Below are positions 27,920 to 35,807 of a DNA stretch of 64,000 bases, piece by piece. Positions within the stretch are counted from its first letter, which is position 1, and each line of letters starts with the position of its first letter. A model generated the notes under the pieces. It had not been told where the DNA came from, did no database searches, and was given only the letters and a program-made list of their open reading frames with translations. The stretch is from Devosia pacifica. Its GTDB lineage: Bacteria; Pseudomonadota; Alphaproteobacteria; Rhizobiales; Devosiaceae. Location: contig NZ_BMZE01000005.1 of assembly GCF_014652635.1 (NCBI RefSeq), forward strand, positions 61,623 to 125,622, in the 5' to 3' direction. A program made the translations under genes and the position numbers.

Positions 27920-29100
27920 AGCGACTGGTTGCACTGGCGCTTGCCAGCCTCATCGCCGCACAGGCGATGGCTGCGGAGATGGCAAACGAGGCCGAAGAGG
28001 CCCGGCGCATCAGCGAATCTATCTTCGGCGCCGCAGACGTAGACGCCGAAAGCGTGGACGCTGAGCTGCCGACTGTGACTTCCGACGGAGCTCCGGCAGA
28101 TCTGGCCTATGGCGCCTATCAGCGCGGCTACTATCTGACGGCCCTTGATCGCGCCCTGCCGCGTGCCGAACAAGGCGATGCGGTTGCGCAAACGCTTATT
28201 GCCGAAATTTACGCGAACGGCCTCGGCGTTGGGGTCAATCTGGAGCGCGCGGCCGGCTGGTACCGGCTCGCTGCCCGCAATGGCGACCCGATCGCGATGT
28301 TCGAACTCGCAAATCTTTATTACAACGGCACCGGTGTTGAGCAGGACCGCGAACGGGCGGCAGACCTGATGCGCCAGGCGGCCGAGGCGGGTAACAGCGA
28401 AGCCAAGTACAATCTGGCGCTACTGCATGTCGAAGGCATCAGCGTCAAGCCGAACCTGACCCGTGCAGCCGACTTGATGCGGCAAGCAGCCGATTCGGAA
28501 CTGCCTGAGGCGCAGTACGATTACGGCATCATGCTTCTGGAGGGCGCCGGCGTCATACCAGACATCGAGCAAGGCGCGACCTATATCAGGGCGGCTGCCG
28601 AGGCAGGGCTGCAGGCGGCACAAGTCGATTTCGCGACCATGCTCTACCTCGGTCAGGGGGTGGAGAGAGACCTTGAGGCTGCGGTCGACTGGTACCGCAA
28701 GGCCGCCAATGCAGGCAATCCGGTTGCACAAAATCGCTATGCCAAGTTGCTTGCCGCCGGGGAAGGCACCAATCTCAGCCTTGAAGACGCCGCGATGTGG
28801 CGTGCGCTGGCTCGGCGCCAGGGGTTTTCAGACCCCGAACTCGATCGTCTGCTGATTTCCATTCCGCCGCAGATGCTGGCGCGTGCCGAAGAACGGGCGC
28901 GCTACTGGCCGGCACCGATTCCAGAAATCGATGCACCGGCATTTTACAGCGGCATGGGTCTTGGCAATTCGGAGTCTGCTGGCGCGTCCCCTGAGCTGGA
29001 GCCGGCGGCCGGTATAGAAGACGATGCCGCAGTATCAGCTGCCCCTATTCCGCGGCAACGCCCCAATTCTCTTGAACCTACAGGCGATGTGGGGCAATAA
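27916..29100 (+). CDS. Secreted Sel1-repeat protein
   Basis: A 394-residue protein with a Sec signal peptide (MKRLVALALASLIAAQAMA-A) and about six Sel1/TPR-like repeats of 36 residues between 55 and 300, each with the A-x-W-Y-R-x-A-A or A-A-D-L-M-R-Q-A-A pattern. The C-terminal 80 residues are Pro/Ala/Glu-rich. Sel1 proteins scaffold complexes, often in the envelope; no specific partner is visible. Translationally coupled to the ThiE-like gene, 69 bases before suhB. Confidence 0.85.
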   Translation: MKRLVALALASLIAAQAMAAEMANEAEEARRISESIFGAADVDAESVDAELPTVTSDGAPADLAYGAYQRGYYLTALDRALPRAEQGDAVAQTLIAEIYANGLGVGVNLERAAGWYRLAARNGDPIAMFELANLYYNGTGVEQDRERAADLMRQAAEAGNSEAKYNLALLHVEGISVKPNLTRAADLMRQAADSELPEAQYDYGIMLLEGAGVIPDIEQGATYIRAAAEAGLQAAQVDFATMLYLGQGVERDLEAAVDWYRKAANAGNPVAQNRYAKLLAAGEGTNLSLEDAAMWRALARRQGFSDPELDRLLISIPPQMLARAEERARYWPAPIPEIDAPAFYSGMGLGNSESAGASPELEPAAGIEDDAAVSAAPIPRQRPNSLEPTGDVGQ

Positions 29101-29169
29101 GCACGCGGTTTGCCTTGGGCAAACGCTTCCCCGATCAGTTTCGACGATCGACGAGCCTATGGAGTTCCG

Positions 29170-29964
29170 ATGGCCCGCTCAGCCCTTTTGCACATCATGG
29201 TTCAGGCTGCCATCAAGGCCGGCCGCTCACTGACGCGAGATTTTGGCGAGGTCGAGAACCTTCAGGTTTCGCGCAAGGGCCCCGCTGACTATGTCTCCGC
29301 AGCCGACCGGCGCGCCGAGCAGATCGTTTTTGAGGCGCTGCAGAAGGCGCGTCCGACCTACGCTTTCCTTATGGAAGAAGGCGGCGAGGTCGCCGGGACT
29401 GATGGCCAGCACCGCTGGATTATCGATCCTCTGGACGGCACCACGAATTTCCTGCACTCGATCCCGCTCTTTGCAGTGGCGATCGCCCTTCAGCGTGGCG
29501 ACGAGATCGTCGCGTCGGTCATCTACAACCCGGTGCTTGATGAACTCTACACCGCGGAAAAAGGAGGCGGCGCCTGGCTGAGCGATCGCCGCCGGCTGCG
29601 CGTCTCGTCCCGGCGACATCTTGCCGATTGCGTTGCCGTTACCGGCATCAAGACGCAGGGCACCGCCAATGACGGTCTCGAATTGCGCCAGGTCGCGGCA
29701 ATCAACCCGGCAGTCTCGGGCATCCGCCGTTCGGGCTCTGCCTCGATGGACCTCGCCTGGCTCGCGGCTGGCCGCTACGACGTCATGTGGGAAGCCGGAC
29801 TCGCCCCTTGGGACGTGGCGCCTGGGCTTTTGATGGTGCGCGAGGCCGGTGGCACAATCACAGATTACGCTGGCACCGGCGGATCCATCTGGAATGGCCA
29901 GGTTGTTGCCGGTAACGAGACCGTACAGGCGCAATTATTGAAGGCCCTCAAGCCGATTCAGTAA
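29170..29964 (+). CDS. suhB: Inositol monophosphatase family protein SuhB
   Basis: Mg-dependent phosphatase family; in bacteria SuhB also assists rRNA transcription. The start at 29170 is chosen because GGAG lies five bases upstream and gives the usual N-terminus MARSALLHIMVQAA. The 264-residue product has the motif-1 glutamates in LMEEGGEVAG, motif 2 IIDPLDGTTNF, and the C-terminal APWDVAPG. All metal ligands are present. Confidence 0.92.
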   Translation: MARSALLHIMVQAAIKAGRSLTRDFGEVENLQVSRKGPADYVSAADRRAEQIVFEALQKARPTYAFLMEEGGEVAGTDGQHRWIIDPLDGTTNFLHSIPLFAVAIALQRGDEIVASVIYNPVLDELYTAEKGGGAWLSDRRRLRVSSRRHLADCVAVTGIKTQGTANDGLELRQVAAINPAVSGIRRSGSASMDLAWLAAGRYDVMWEAGLAPWDVAPGLLMVREAGGTITDYAGTGGSIWNGQVVAGNETVQAQLLKALKPIQ

Positions 29965-30065
29965 TTGACCCAAGTTGGTTCGAACGGGTTTGTCATTGTC
30001 AGGCCAACCGGGGCTGACTACTGTTCGACCGAATTCCGGTACCGGAAGGCGAGGTATTCGCGACG

Positions 30066-31064
30066 ATGACGCAACGCTATGATCCCTATCAGCTGTCGAG
30101 CCCGACCGTCTATCTGATCAAGATGGTGATATTTCTGGTGCTCGTCGCGCTGGTTGCGGCGATCCTGTTTACCACACTCGTCACCTTCTTCTGGGCCAAT
30201 GCGTTCATCAACTCGCTGATCCTGTTTACGCTTGCGGTCGGCATATTCCTCAGCTTTCGGCAGGTCATGCGCCTGTTTCCGGAGGTCAAATGGGTCAACT
30301 CCCTGCAGGATGGTGAACTGACCGGAGTGCGCCCGCCGGTGCTGCTGGCGCCCGTGGCGGGACTGTTGCGTGAGCGGATCGGCGAGACGGTGATCACCCC
30401 GTCTGCCATGCGCTCGATCCTCGATTCCGTGGGCAACCGGCTCGATGAAGCAAAAGACACCTCGCGCTATCTCACGGGGCTTCTGGTTTTCCTTGGCCTT
30501 CTCGGAACGTTCTTCGGCCTTTTGCAGACAGTCTCGTCGGTTGCAGGCGTGATCAACGCTCTCGATGTGACGACCGGTGATAGCGCCAGCCTCTTCTCAA
30601 ATCTGAGGGATGGCCTGTCCGCCCCGCTCGGCGGCATGGCGACAGCCTTTTCCTCGTCGCTGCTGGGCCTTTCGGGATCGCTCATCCTTGGTTTTCTCGA
30701 TCTTCAGACCAGCCAGGCACAGAACGCCTTTTATACCGATCTCGAGGACTGGATGACTTCGATGACGGAACTCGATCATCCCGTCACCTCGATGCAGGCC
30801 ACAGGGCTTGGAGTTTCGGGCAACGAGATCCAGGCAATGCTGGAGCAACTCGGCACGACGATGCAGTCGTCGAACTCCTCCCAGAATGCCATTCGCGCCA
30901 TGGCCGAACTGGCGCGCGGCATCGATAGCCTAGTCAAACACATCCGCACCGAGCAGGAAGATTTGCGCCACTATATCGACGAGCAAAGCGAGACCAACCG
31001 GCGACTGCGGGAGCTGATCGAGGCGATGCTGACCGAGAACGAGCAAGACAGGCGGGATAGCTAG
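30066..31064 (+). CDS. MotA/TolQ/ExbB-like proton channel protein
   Basis: A 332-residue inner-membrane protein with helices at about 17-40, 47-66, 138-160 and 200-218 and a C-terminal charged helix (about 285-330). The GLLVFLGLLGTFFGLLQTV segment is the family's channel helix. It is followed two bases later by an OmpA-domain partner with a MotB-like anchor, so the pair should form a proton-driven stator-like unit bound to murein. It is not the flagellar MotA: no flagellar genes are nearby and it lacks the long MotA cytoplasmic loop. Function unknown. Confidence 0.82.
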   Translation: MTQRYDPYQLSSPTVYLIKMVIFLVLVALVAAILFTTLVTFFWANAFINSLILFTLAVGIFLSFRQVMRLFPEVKWVNSLQDGELTGVRPPVLLAPVAGLLRERIGETVITPSAMRSILDSVGNRLDEAKDTSRYLTGLLVFLGLLGTFFGLLQTVSSVAGVINALDVTTGDSASLFSNLRDGLSAPLGGMATAFSSSLLGLSGSLILGFLDLQTSQAQNAFYTDLEDWMTSMTELDHPVTSMQATGLGVSGNEIQAMLEQLGTTMQSSNSSQNAIRAMAELARGIDSLVKHIRTEQEDLRHYIDEQSETNRRLRELIEAMLTENEQDRRDS

Positions 31065-31066
31065 CA

Positions 31067-32092
31067 ATGGCTCTTGCGCGCGCTCGCCGTCGCGATCAGC
31101 CGAACTATTGGCCGGGATTTGTTGATGCCCTGTCGAGCCTTCTGCTCGTCATCATCTTCATGCTCAGCCTGTTCATCCTCACTCAGTTTTTCCTGGGCCA
31201 GGAGATTCAGGGTCGCGATACTGCCCTGCAACGGCTGAACAGCCAGATCGCCGAGTTGACCGAGCTGCTGCAGCTTGAGCGTGCAAATTCCGACGATCTT
31301 GAGACCACCATCGCAACGCTGCAGGCGACCCTTTCAAGCGCTGAAACCGAGCGCGACCAGCTCGAGGACAACCTCGCTGGCATGGGGACCGGCCTTGAGG
31401 GCCGAGACGAAACGATCTCAAACCTGAGGACTGAGCTCGCCGATGCCCAGGAAGAGTCCGACGAGGCCAATGCCGCCGTTGCTCTCCTCAACCAGCAACT
31501 TGCGGCGCTTCGCTCGCAGCTCGGCGCCCTCGAGGCAGCGCTTGAGGCCTCTGAGCAGCGCGATGCTGAAAACCGGACGGAGATTGCCGATCTTGGCCGG
31601 CGGCTGAACCTTGCCCTCGCGCAGCGCGTCCAAGACCTGAACCGCTATCGCTCGGACTTCTTCGGTCGCCTGCGCGAAGTGCTCGAAGGCCGGGCGGATG
31701 TTCGCGTGGTCGGCGATCGCTTTGTCTTCCAGTCCGAAGTTCTTTTCGATGCGGGGGAAGCGGATATTTCCGATTCCGGCATTGGGGAGCTTGATGCTCT
31801 GGCGGACGCCATCCTGCAATTGCAGGAGGAGATTCCCGACGACATCAACTGGGTATTGCGGATCGATGGGCATACTGACAGCCGCCCCATCTCCAGCGTG
31901 CGGTTCCCGTCCAACTGGGAACTTTCGGCTGCACGCGCGATCTCGGTCGCGAAATACCTGGTAGACCAGGGCGTACCGCCGGCGCGGCTCGTCGCCGCCG
32001 GTTTCGGCGAGTTCAATCCGCTGGACCCAGCCGAAACCGAAGAAGCCTATCGCCGCAACCGGCGCATCGAGTTCAAGCTCACCGAAGGCTGA
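31067..32092 (+). CDS. OmpA/MotB-like peptidoglycan-binding protein
   Basis: A 341-residue partner of the preceding channel protein. One membrane helix (about 22-43) begins with WPGFVDALSSLLLV, with the Asp expected for ion conduction. A long coiled coil (about 48-195) spans the periplasm and an OmpA domain (about 215-341) ends the protein, with IDGHTDSRPI and NWELSAARAISVA binding motifs and YRRNRRIEF. The architecture resembles MotB and ZorB, but no flagellar or Zorya effector genes flank it. Convergent with the ABC exporter. Confidence 0.85.
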   Translation: MALARARRRDQPNYWPGFVDALSSLLLVIIFMLSLFILTQFFLGQEIQGRDTALQRLNSQIAELTELLQLERANSDDLETTIATLQATLSSAETERDQLEDNLAGMGTGLEGRDETISNLRTELADAQEESDEANAAVALLNQQLAALRSQLGALEAALEASEQRDAENRTEIADLGRRLNLALAQRVQDLNRYRSDFFGRLREVLEGRADVRVVGDRFVFQSEVLFDAGEADISDSGIGELDALADAILQLQEEIPDDINWVLRIDGHTDSRPISSVRFPSNWELSAARAISVAKYLVDQGVPPARLVAAGFGEFNPLDPAETEEAYRRNRRIEFKLTEG

Positions 32093-32102
32093 TCACAGCA
32101 GG

Positions 32103-33923
32103 CTAACTGGCGATATCGTCGAGCCGGAACTGCAACCGCGCCAGTTCGGCATAACGACCGCCTTTCGTCACCAACTCGTCATGCGTTCCGTGGTCAACGA
32201 TCTCGCCGTGATCGAGCACGAGAATGCGATCGGCATCGCGGATTGTTGCCAGCCTGTGCGCGATGACGAGGGTGGTTCGTCCTTCGCGCAAATTGTCGAG
32301 TGCGATCTGCACCAGCTGTTCGCTCTGGGCATCGAGAGCACTGGTCGCCTCGTCGAGCAGCAGGATCGGCGCATCCTTGAGAATGGCGCGTGCGATCGCG
32401 AGACGCTGCTTCTGCCCACCGGACAGCATTACGCCGCGCTCCCCGACAACCGTGTCGTATCCCGCCCTCAGTTCGGAAACGAACTCGTCGACCAATGCCG
32501 CCTTTGCCGCGCCTCGCACTTGCTCGTCGCTGGCATCGGGTCGTCCGAACCGGATATTCTCCGCGATCGTTCCGGCAAAGATCGTCGGCTCCTGCTCGAC
32601 ATAGGCAAAGCGACGCCGCAGCGCTTGCGGGTCGAGTTCGCGCACATCGATCTCATCGACTTTCACGGCACCGCTCTGCACATCATAAAAGCGCTGAAGC
32701 AAAGCAAGGATAGTCGATTTGCCAGAGCCCGATGCCCCCACCAGGGCAACAGTCTCGCCCGGTGCGATTGAGAAGCTCATATCGCGCAGCACCCGCTCTT
32801 CAGCGCCCGCACCATAGGCAAAGTTCACGGATTCGAACGCCACCTTTCCGAGAGGTGGTTCGGGCAGCGCCTTCGGGTTTTCGGCAATCTTGATGTCCGG
32901 CTGGGTCTCAAGGATTTCGATCAGCCGCTCGGTAGCCCCTGCAACGGTCTGCAAAGTCCCCATGACTTCCGAAAAGTTGGTCAGCGCTCCTGAGGCCATA
33001 AGCGCGTAAATCAGGAACTGCGCCAGCTGGCCGGCTGTTACCGAACCATCGAAAACTGAACGGGCACCCCACCACACCATCAGAACGATCGCTGTGGTCG
33101 CAAGGAAGATCACAAGTGCAACAAGGGCAGAGCGCGCGAACAGGCGGGTGACTTCCGCCGTGAAGCTGGTTTCCGTACGGTCGGCATAAATCCGCGCCTG
33201 CTCGTCTTCCTGTGTGAACGACTTTACCGTCCGGTTCGCCGAAAGCATCTCGGTCGCCATAGCCGAAAGGTCAGCCAGCGCATCCTGGGTGCGACGCGAC
33301 ATCCGACGCAATCGGCGTGAGTACGTGATCACGGGCAGAACGATCGCGGGTCCCGCGACAGCGGCAGCGAGCGTCAGCGTCGGACTCGTCAGCAGCATCA
33401 TGATCAGCGCGCCGATGATGGTCACCAAAGACCGCAAGGCCAGCGACGCGCTTGAGCCGACGGCGGAGCGGATGACCGCGACATCACCATTGAGCCGAGA
33501 CGTCAGCTCGCCCACCCGGTGCCTGTCGAAAAACCCCACATCGAGAGACAACAGATGAACAAAGACTGCCTGACGCAGATCAGCCAGAACGCGTTCACCG
33601 ATCACGGAGATGAAATAGAACCGTGCACCGCTGGCAACAGCCATGATCACCGCGATGCCGACAATCAGCCAGCCATAGGCGGCAACCTGGTCGAGGTTGC
33701 GCTCGAGAAACCCATCATCGATCACGCCGCCGAGCGCCGCTGGGATCGACAGCGAAGAGATCGCCGACACCAGAAGGAAAAGTATCGTTAGGCTCAGCCT
33801 TACCGGGTAGCGAAGGACAAACGGCAGGATCCGCTTGATAGGCTGCAATTTGCGAACTGGTGCCTCGGCACCGCGGACGACTTTCTCCGCGGTGGCGCGA
33901 GCCGTAGCGGCTGGATCTGTCAT
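32103..33923 (-). CDS. ABC-type exporter, fused permease-ATPase (MsbA-like)
   Basis: A 606-residue half-transporter: six membrane helices (about 50-330) and a C-terminal ATPase with Walker A GASGSGKST, signature LSGGQKQR, Walker B ILLLDEATSAL and the switch His in VIAHRLATI. The start MTDPAATARA at 33923 is used; a longer frame would run back into the rpmE leader. A homodimeric exporter of lipid or drug type is expected; substrate cannot be told. Divergent from rpmE. Confidence 0.9.
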   Translation of the reverse strand: MTDPAATARATAEKVVRGAEAPVRKLQPIKRILPFVLRYPVRLSLTILFLLVSAISSLSIPAALGGVIDDGFLERNLDQVAAYGWLIVGIAVIMAVASGARFYFISVIGERVLADLRQAVFVHLLSLDVGFFDRHRVGELTSRLNGDVAVIRSAVGSSASLALRSLVTIIGALIMMLLTSPTLTLAAAVAGPAIVLPVITYSRRLRRMSRRTQDALADLSAMATEMLSANRTVKSFTQEDEQARIYADRTETSFTAEVTRLFARSALVALVIFLATTAIVLMVWWGARSVFDGSVTAGQLAQFLIYALMASGALTNFSEVMGTLQTVAGATERLIEILETQPDIKIAENPKALPEPPLGKVAFESVNFAYGAGAEERVLRDMSFSIAPGETVALVGASGSGKSTILALLQRFYDVQSGAVKVDEIDVRELDPQALRRRFAYVEQEPTIFAGTIAENIRFGRPDASDEQVRGAAKAALVDEFVSELRAGYDTVVGERGVMLSGGQKQRLAIARAILKDAPILLLDEATSALDAQSEQLVQIALDNLREGRTTLVIAHRLATIRDADRILVLDHGEIVDHGTHDELVTKGGRYAELARLQFRLDDIAS

Positions 33924-34070
33924 GATGCGACTGCCATTGATTGTGCCGCCCTTGTGTAGAAGGTTGTCCCCTGGCCTGCAACCGCACCCGGTGCGACCAA
34001 TGGGCCGGCACTTGCGGAACCGCGCGGCTTTCTGTAGAACGCGCGCCAACACCTTTTCTGCAGGCTTTCC

Positions 34071-34086
34071 GGGCGCCACGGCGCCC
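34071..34086 (+). promoter_or_regulatory. GC-rich hairpin in the rpmE leader
   Basis: A seven-bp inverted repeat (GGGCGCC and GGCGCCC with two bases between) followed by GTTTGATTTG lies 20 bases before the rpmE ATG. It could be a leader structure bound by L31 or a weak attenuator. Seen by eye; no homologous leader is claimed. Confidence 0.3.
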
Positions 34087-34106
34087 GTTTGATTTGAGGC
34101 GCCGCC

Positions 34107-34328
34107 ATGAAGACCGACACCCATCCGGATTACCACACCATCAATGTCGTCATGACCGATGGCACCACCTACCAAACCCGCTCCACCTATGGCAGCGAGG
34201 GCGATACGCTGCAGCTGGATATCGACCCCAAGACCCATCCGGCCTGGACCGGCGGCTCGGGCCAGCTGATGGACCGCGGCGGCCGTGTTTCGCGCTTCAA
34301 GGAGCGCTTCAAGGGCCTCGGCATCTGA
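34107..34328 (+). CDS. rpmE: 50S ribosomal protein L31
   Basis: A 73-residue ribosomal protein with [30 protein letters not shown] and a basic RFKERFKGL end. It has no CxxC pair, so it is the zinc-free form, which does not serve as a zinc store. Good size for alphaproteobacterial L31. A terminator follows. Confidence 0.95.
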   Translation: MKTDTHPDYHTINVVMTDGTTYQTRSTYGSEGDTLQLDIDPKTHPAWTGGSGQLMDRGGRVSRFKERFKGLGI

Positions 34329-34354
34329 GCCGCGAACAAGCGCGATAGTCTTTC

Positions 34355-34382
34355 AAGGCCCGGCCCAGTGCCGGGCCTTTTC
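34355..34382 (+). terminator. Rho-independent terminator of rpmE
   Basis: A perfect 10-bp stem (34355-34364 with 34370-34379) and five-base loop, ending in TTTT. It lies 26 bases after the rpmE stop and 20 bases before ynfA. Confidence 0.88.
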
Positions 34383-34399
34383 GTATCTGGAGACGGTGA

Positions 34400-34720
34400 A
34401 TGCGCTTTTTGCTTTTCTTCGCAGCCGCCGGACTCGAAATCGGTGGCTGCTACCTGGTGTGGCTGGCGCTGCGCCAGCAGCTTTACTGGCTCTTGCTGCC
34501 GGCAGCGGCCGCCCTGCTCGCCTTCGGTCTGGCACTTGCGCTCGCCGGCACCGAGAGCGCCGGGCGTGCTTTCGCCGCCTATGGCGGCATCTATATCGGG
34601 GCCTCGATCGCTTTCATGGCCGGCGTCGAGCGCATCCGGCCCGAGACCAGCGATCTGGTCGGCGCAGGCCTATGCCTTGTCGGCGCGGCGATCATTTATT
34701 TTTCGCCGCGCATCGCCTGA
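34400..34720 (+). CDS. ynfA: YnfA family (UPF0060) small membrane protein
   Basis: A 106-residue protein with four membrane helices and the family's AAAGLEIGGCYLVWLALR start and AAYGGIYIGASI core. The family belongs to the small multidrug resistance type of fold, and some members export cationic compounds; this one is assigned by sequence pattern only. GGAG lies seven bases before the ATG. Convergent with rcdA. Confidence 0.88.
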   Translation: MRFLLFFAAAGLEIGGCYLVWLALRQQLYWLLLPAAAALLAFGLALALAGTESAGRAFAAYGGIYIGASIAFMAGVERIRPETSDLVGAGLCLVGAAIIYFSPRIA

Positions 34721-34723
34721 GGT

Positions 34724-35290
34724 TTAACCGGCTCGCCCAAAGGCGGCCTTGAGCCGGTTGAACTGATCTGCAATGGAATTGGCTGTATCCGGATCCATTT
34801 CCGGCACGCTGCCGCGGTCGAGCTTGTCGAACTGCATCACCCGCGCAAACAGGCGGTCCCCGTGTTCGATATATTGCCGCAGGCGCTCCGGCAGGTCTTC
34901 ATAGCCGGGGCCGCCGCGCTGGGAAGGCGTTGCCGAGAACTTGACCTTCTCTTTTTCCGCACGGGCATTCTCAGGCGTAATCTCGCCCTCGTTTACCGCG
35001 CGCTGCAACAGCATCCACGACGCCAGCTGCATAAGACGCGTCGTCAGCCGCATCGATTCGGTTGCGTAAAGAAACGAGGCCTCGCGAGACAGCGCACTGC
35101 TTTCCTCACGGCCATCCCCGTCAAGATAGGCAGCGACATCCTCGATCAGCGCCATACCTTCGCGATAAAGCCGGTCAAAGCCACCGGACGCGATAATCCG
35201 TGGACCAATCGCCACCGTTGCATCGTTTTCGCTTGCGTCTGCCACGAACGCTCCGCTGCTTGTCTTCCTGATACGCCAATCTAGCGCCAC
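34724..35290 (-). CDS. rcdA: RcdA-like (DUF1465) ClpXP adaptor
   Basis: A 188-residue protein of the DUF1465 family, which includes Caulobacter RcdA, an adaptor that helps ClpXP degrade CtrA and other cell-cycle substrates. Family features visible: FDRLYREGMALIEDVAAYLD, then LYATESMRLTTRLMQLASWM and LLQRAVNEGEIT, forming a three-helix bundle, and a disordered C-terminus. Its upstream region has two GANTC sites (35321 and 35360) and, further up, a CtrA-type box, consistent with cell-cycle control. Confidence 0.82.
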   Translation of the reverse strand: MALDWRIRKTSSGAFVADASENDATVAIGPRIIASGGFDRLYREGMALIEDVAAYLDGDGREESSALSREASFLYATESMRLTTRLMQLASWMLLQRAVNEGEITPENARAEKEKVKFSATPSQRGGPGYEDLPERLRQYIEHGDRLFARVMQFDKLDRGSVPEMDPDTANSIADQFNRLKAAFGRAG

Positions 35291-35370
35291 TGACGAGAAA
35301 CGTCACCAGCTTGCCGCAAAGAGTCCCAAGACAGATTTAACGCCGCCGGGACCTGTAACGATTCCAGGAC

Positions 35371-35404
35371 CGCAAAAAGAAAAAGAGCCGCGATGAACGG
35401 CTCT
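35371..35404 (-). terminator. Rho-independent terminator upstream of rcdA
   Basis: A six-bp stem (GAGCCG at 35385-35390 with CGGCTC at 35398-35403) is followed on the minus strand by TTTTTCTTTTTG. It ends either the DUF1192 transcript or the candidate small RNA that starts near 35473. Confidence 0.75.
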
Positions 35405-35472
35405 CGAAAGTTTACAGGGAGGCGTCAAACAGAGGGAGAAACCACTCTGACAACATTCAGAAAACTCTGAAT
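35371..35472 (-). ncRNA. Candidate small RNA with anti-Shine-Dalgarno motifs
   Basis: No protein of more than 14 codons fits here, yet the stretch has the layout of a trans-acting small RNA. Read on the minus strand: a 5' hairpin (TTCAGA-GTTT-TCTGAA, 35456-35471), an unpaired C-rich region with CTCCC (35434-35438) and CCTCC (35418-35422), and a terminator hairpin with U-tract (35371-35403). A promoter-like region with a CtrA-type box and a GANTC site lies directly upstream. Hypothetical; no known RNA family was matched. Confidence 0.38.
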
Positions 35473-35480
35473 AAGCTCAA

Positions 35481-35511
35481 CTTAACCAAGATTCATTAAT
35501 GCCTGGTTAAG
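35481..35511 (-). promoter_or_regulatory. CtrA-type box inside an inverted repeat, with a GANTC site
   Basis: TTAA-N7-TTAA at 35496-35510 matches the CtrA consensus (minus strand TTAACCAGGCATTAA). It is part of a perfect inverted repeat: CTTAACCA at 35481-35488 and TGGTTAAG at 35504-35511. Between the arms, GATTC at 35490-35494 is a CcrM methylation site (GANTC). The combination points to cell-cycle control of whatever is transcribed leftwards from here. Confidence 0.6.
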
Positions 35512-35523
35512 ATAAACAAGCTG

Positions 35524-35709
35524 CTAGAATTTGAAGACGTTGTCTGCGGCAGTGCGCGTCTCACCCTTGGCATCGATAGCCTTGCGCAACCGGTCGATCT
35601 CCTGTTCGAGAATGACGATGCGCTGCTGCAATTCCTCGACTGAAAGAACATCGAGCGGCATGCCGACTTCATGCAGTGCCGACTTGCGGGGGGTGTCATC
35701 TTCGAACAT
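35524..35709 (-). CDS. DUF1192 small protein
   Basis: A 61-residue protein starting MFEDDTPRKSALHEVGMPLD, with a coiled-coil middle (VEELQQRIVILEQEIDRLRKA) and a short polar tail ending NVFKF. It matches the DUF1192 pattern of alphaproteobacteria. It is divergent from the quinone oxidoreductase gene, as is common in the order. Function unknown. Confidence 0.82.
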   Translation of the reverse strand: MFEDDTPRKSALHEVGMPLDVLSVEELQQRIVILEQEIDRLRKAIDAKGETRTAADNVFKF

Positions 35710-35807
35710 GGTCCAGATCTCCTGTCGCGTCTTGTAACCCGCCAATATGGTCGCCACGCTACGCTGGGGCAACCAGCCTCGGATCACACATTAAGCAAGG
35801 AGTGAAC

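Noticed and set aside
29965..30065. suhB RNA motif or other structured RNA after suhB
   Set aside because: I could not recognise the motif or a stable fold in this 101-base gap.
30066..32092. Zorya anti-phage system (ZorA/ZorB-like pair)
   Set aside because: The layout is similar, but no ZorC, ZorD or ZorE-type gene follows; the next gene is an ABC exporter on the opposite strand, and the flanks are housekeeping genes.
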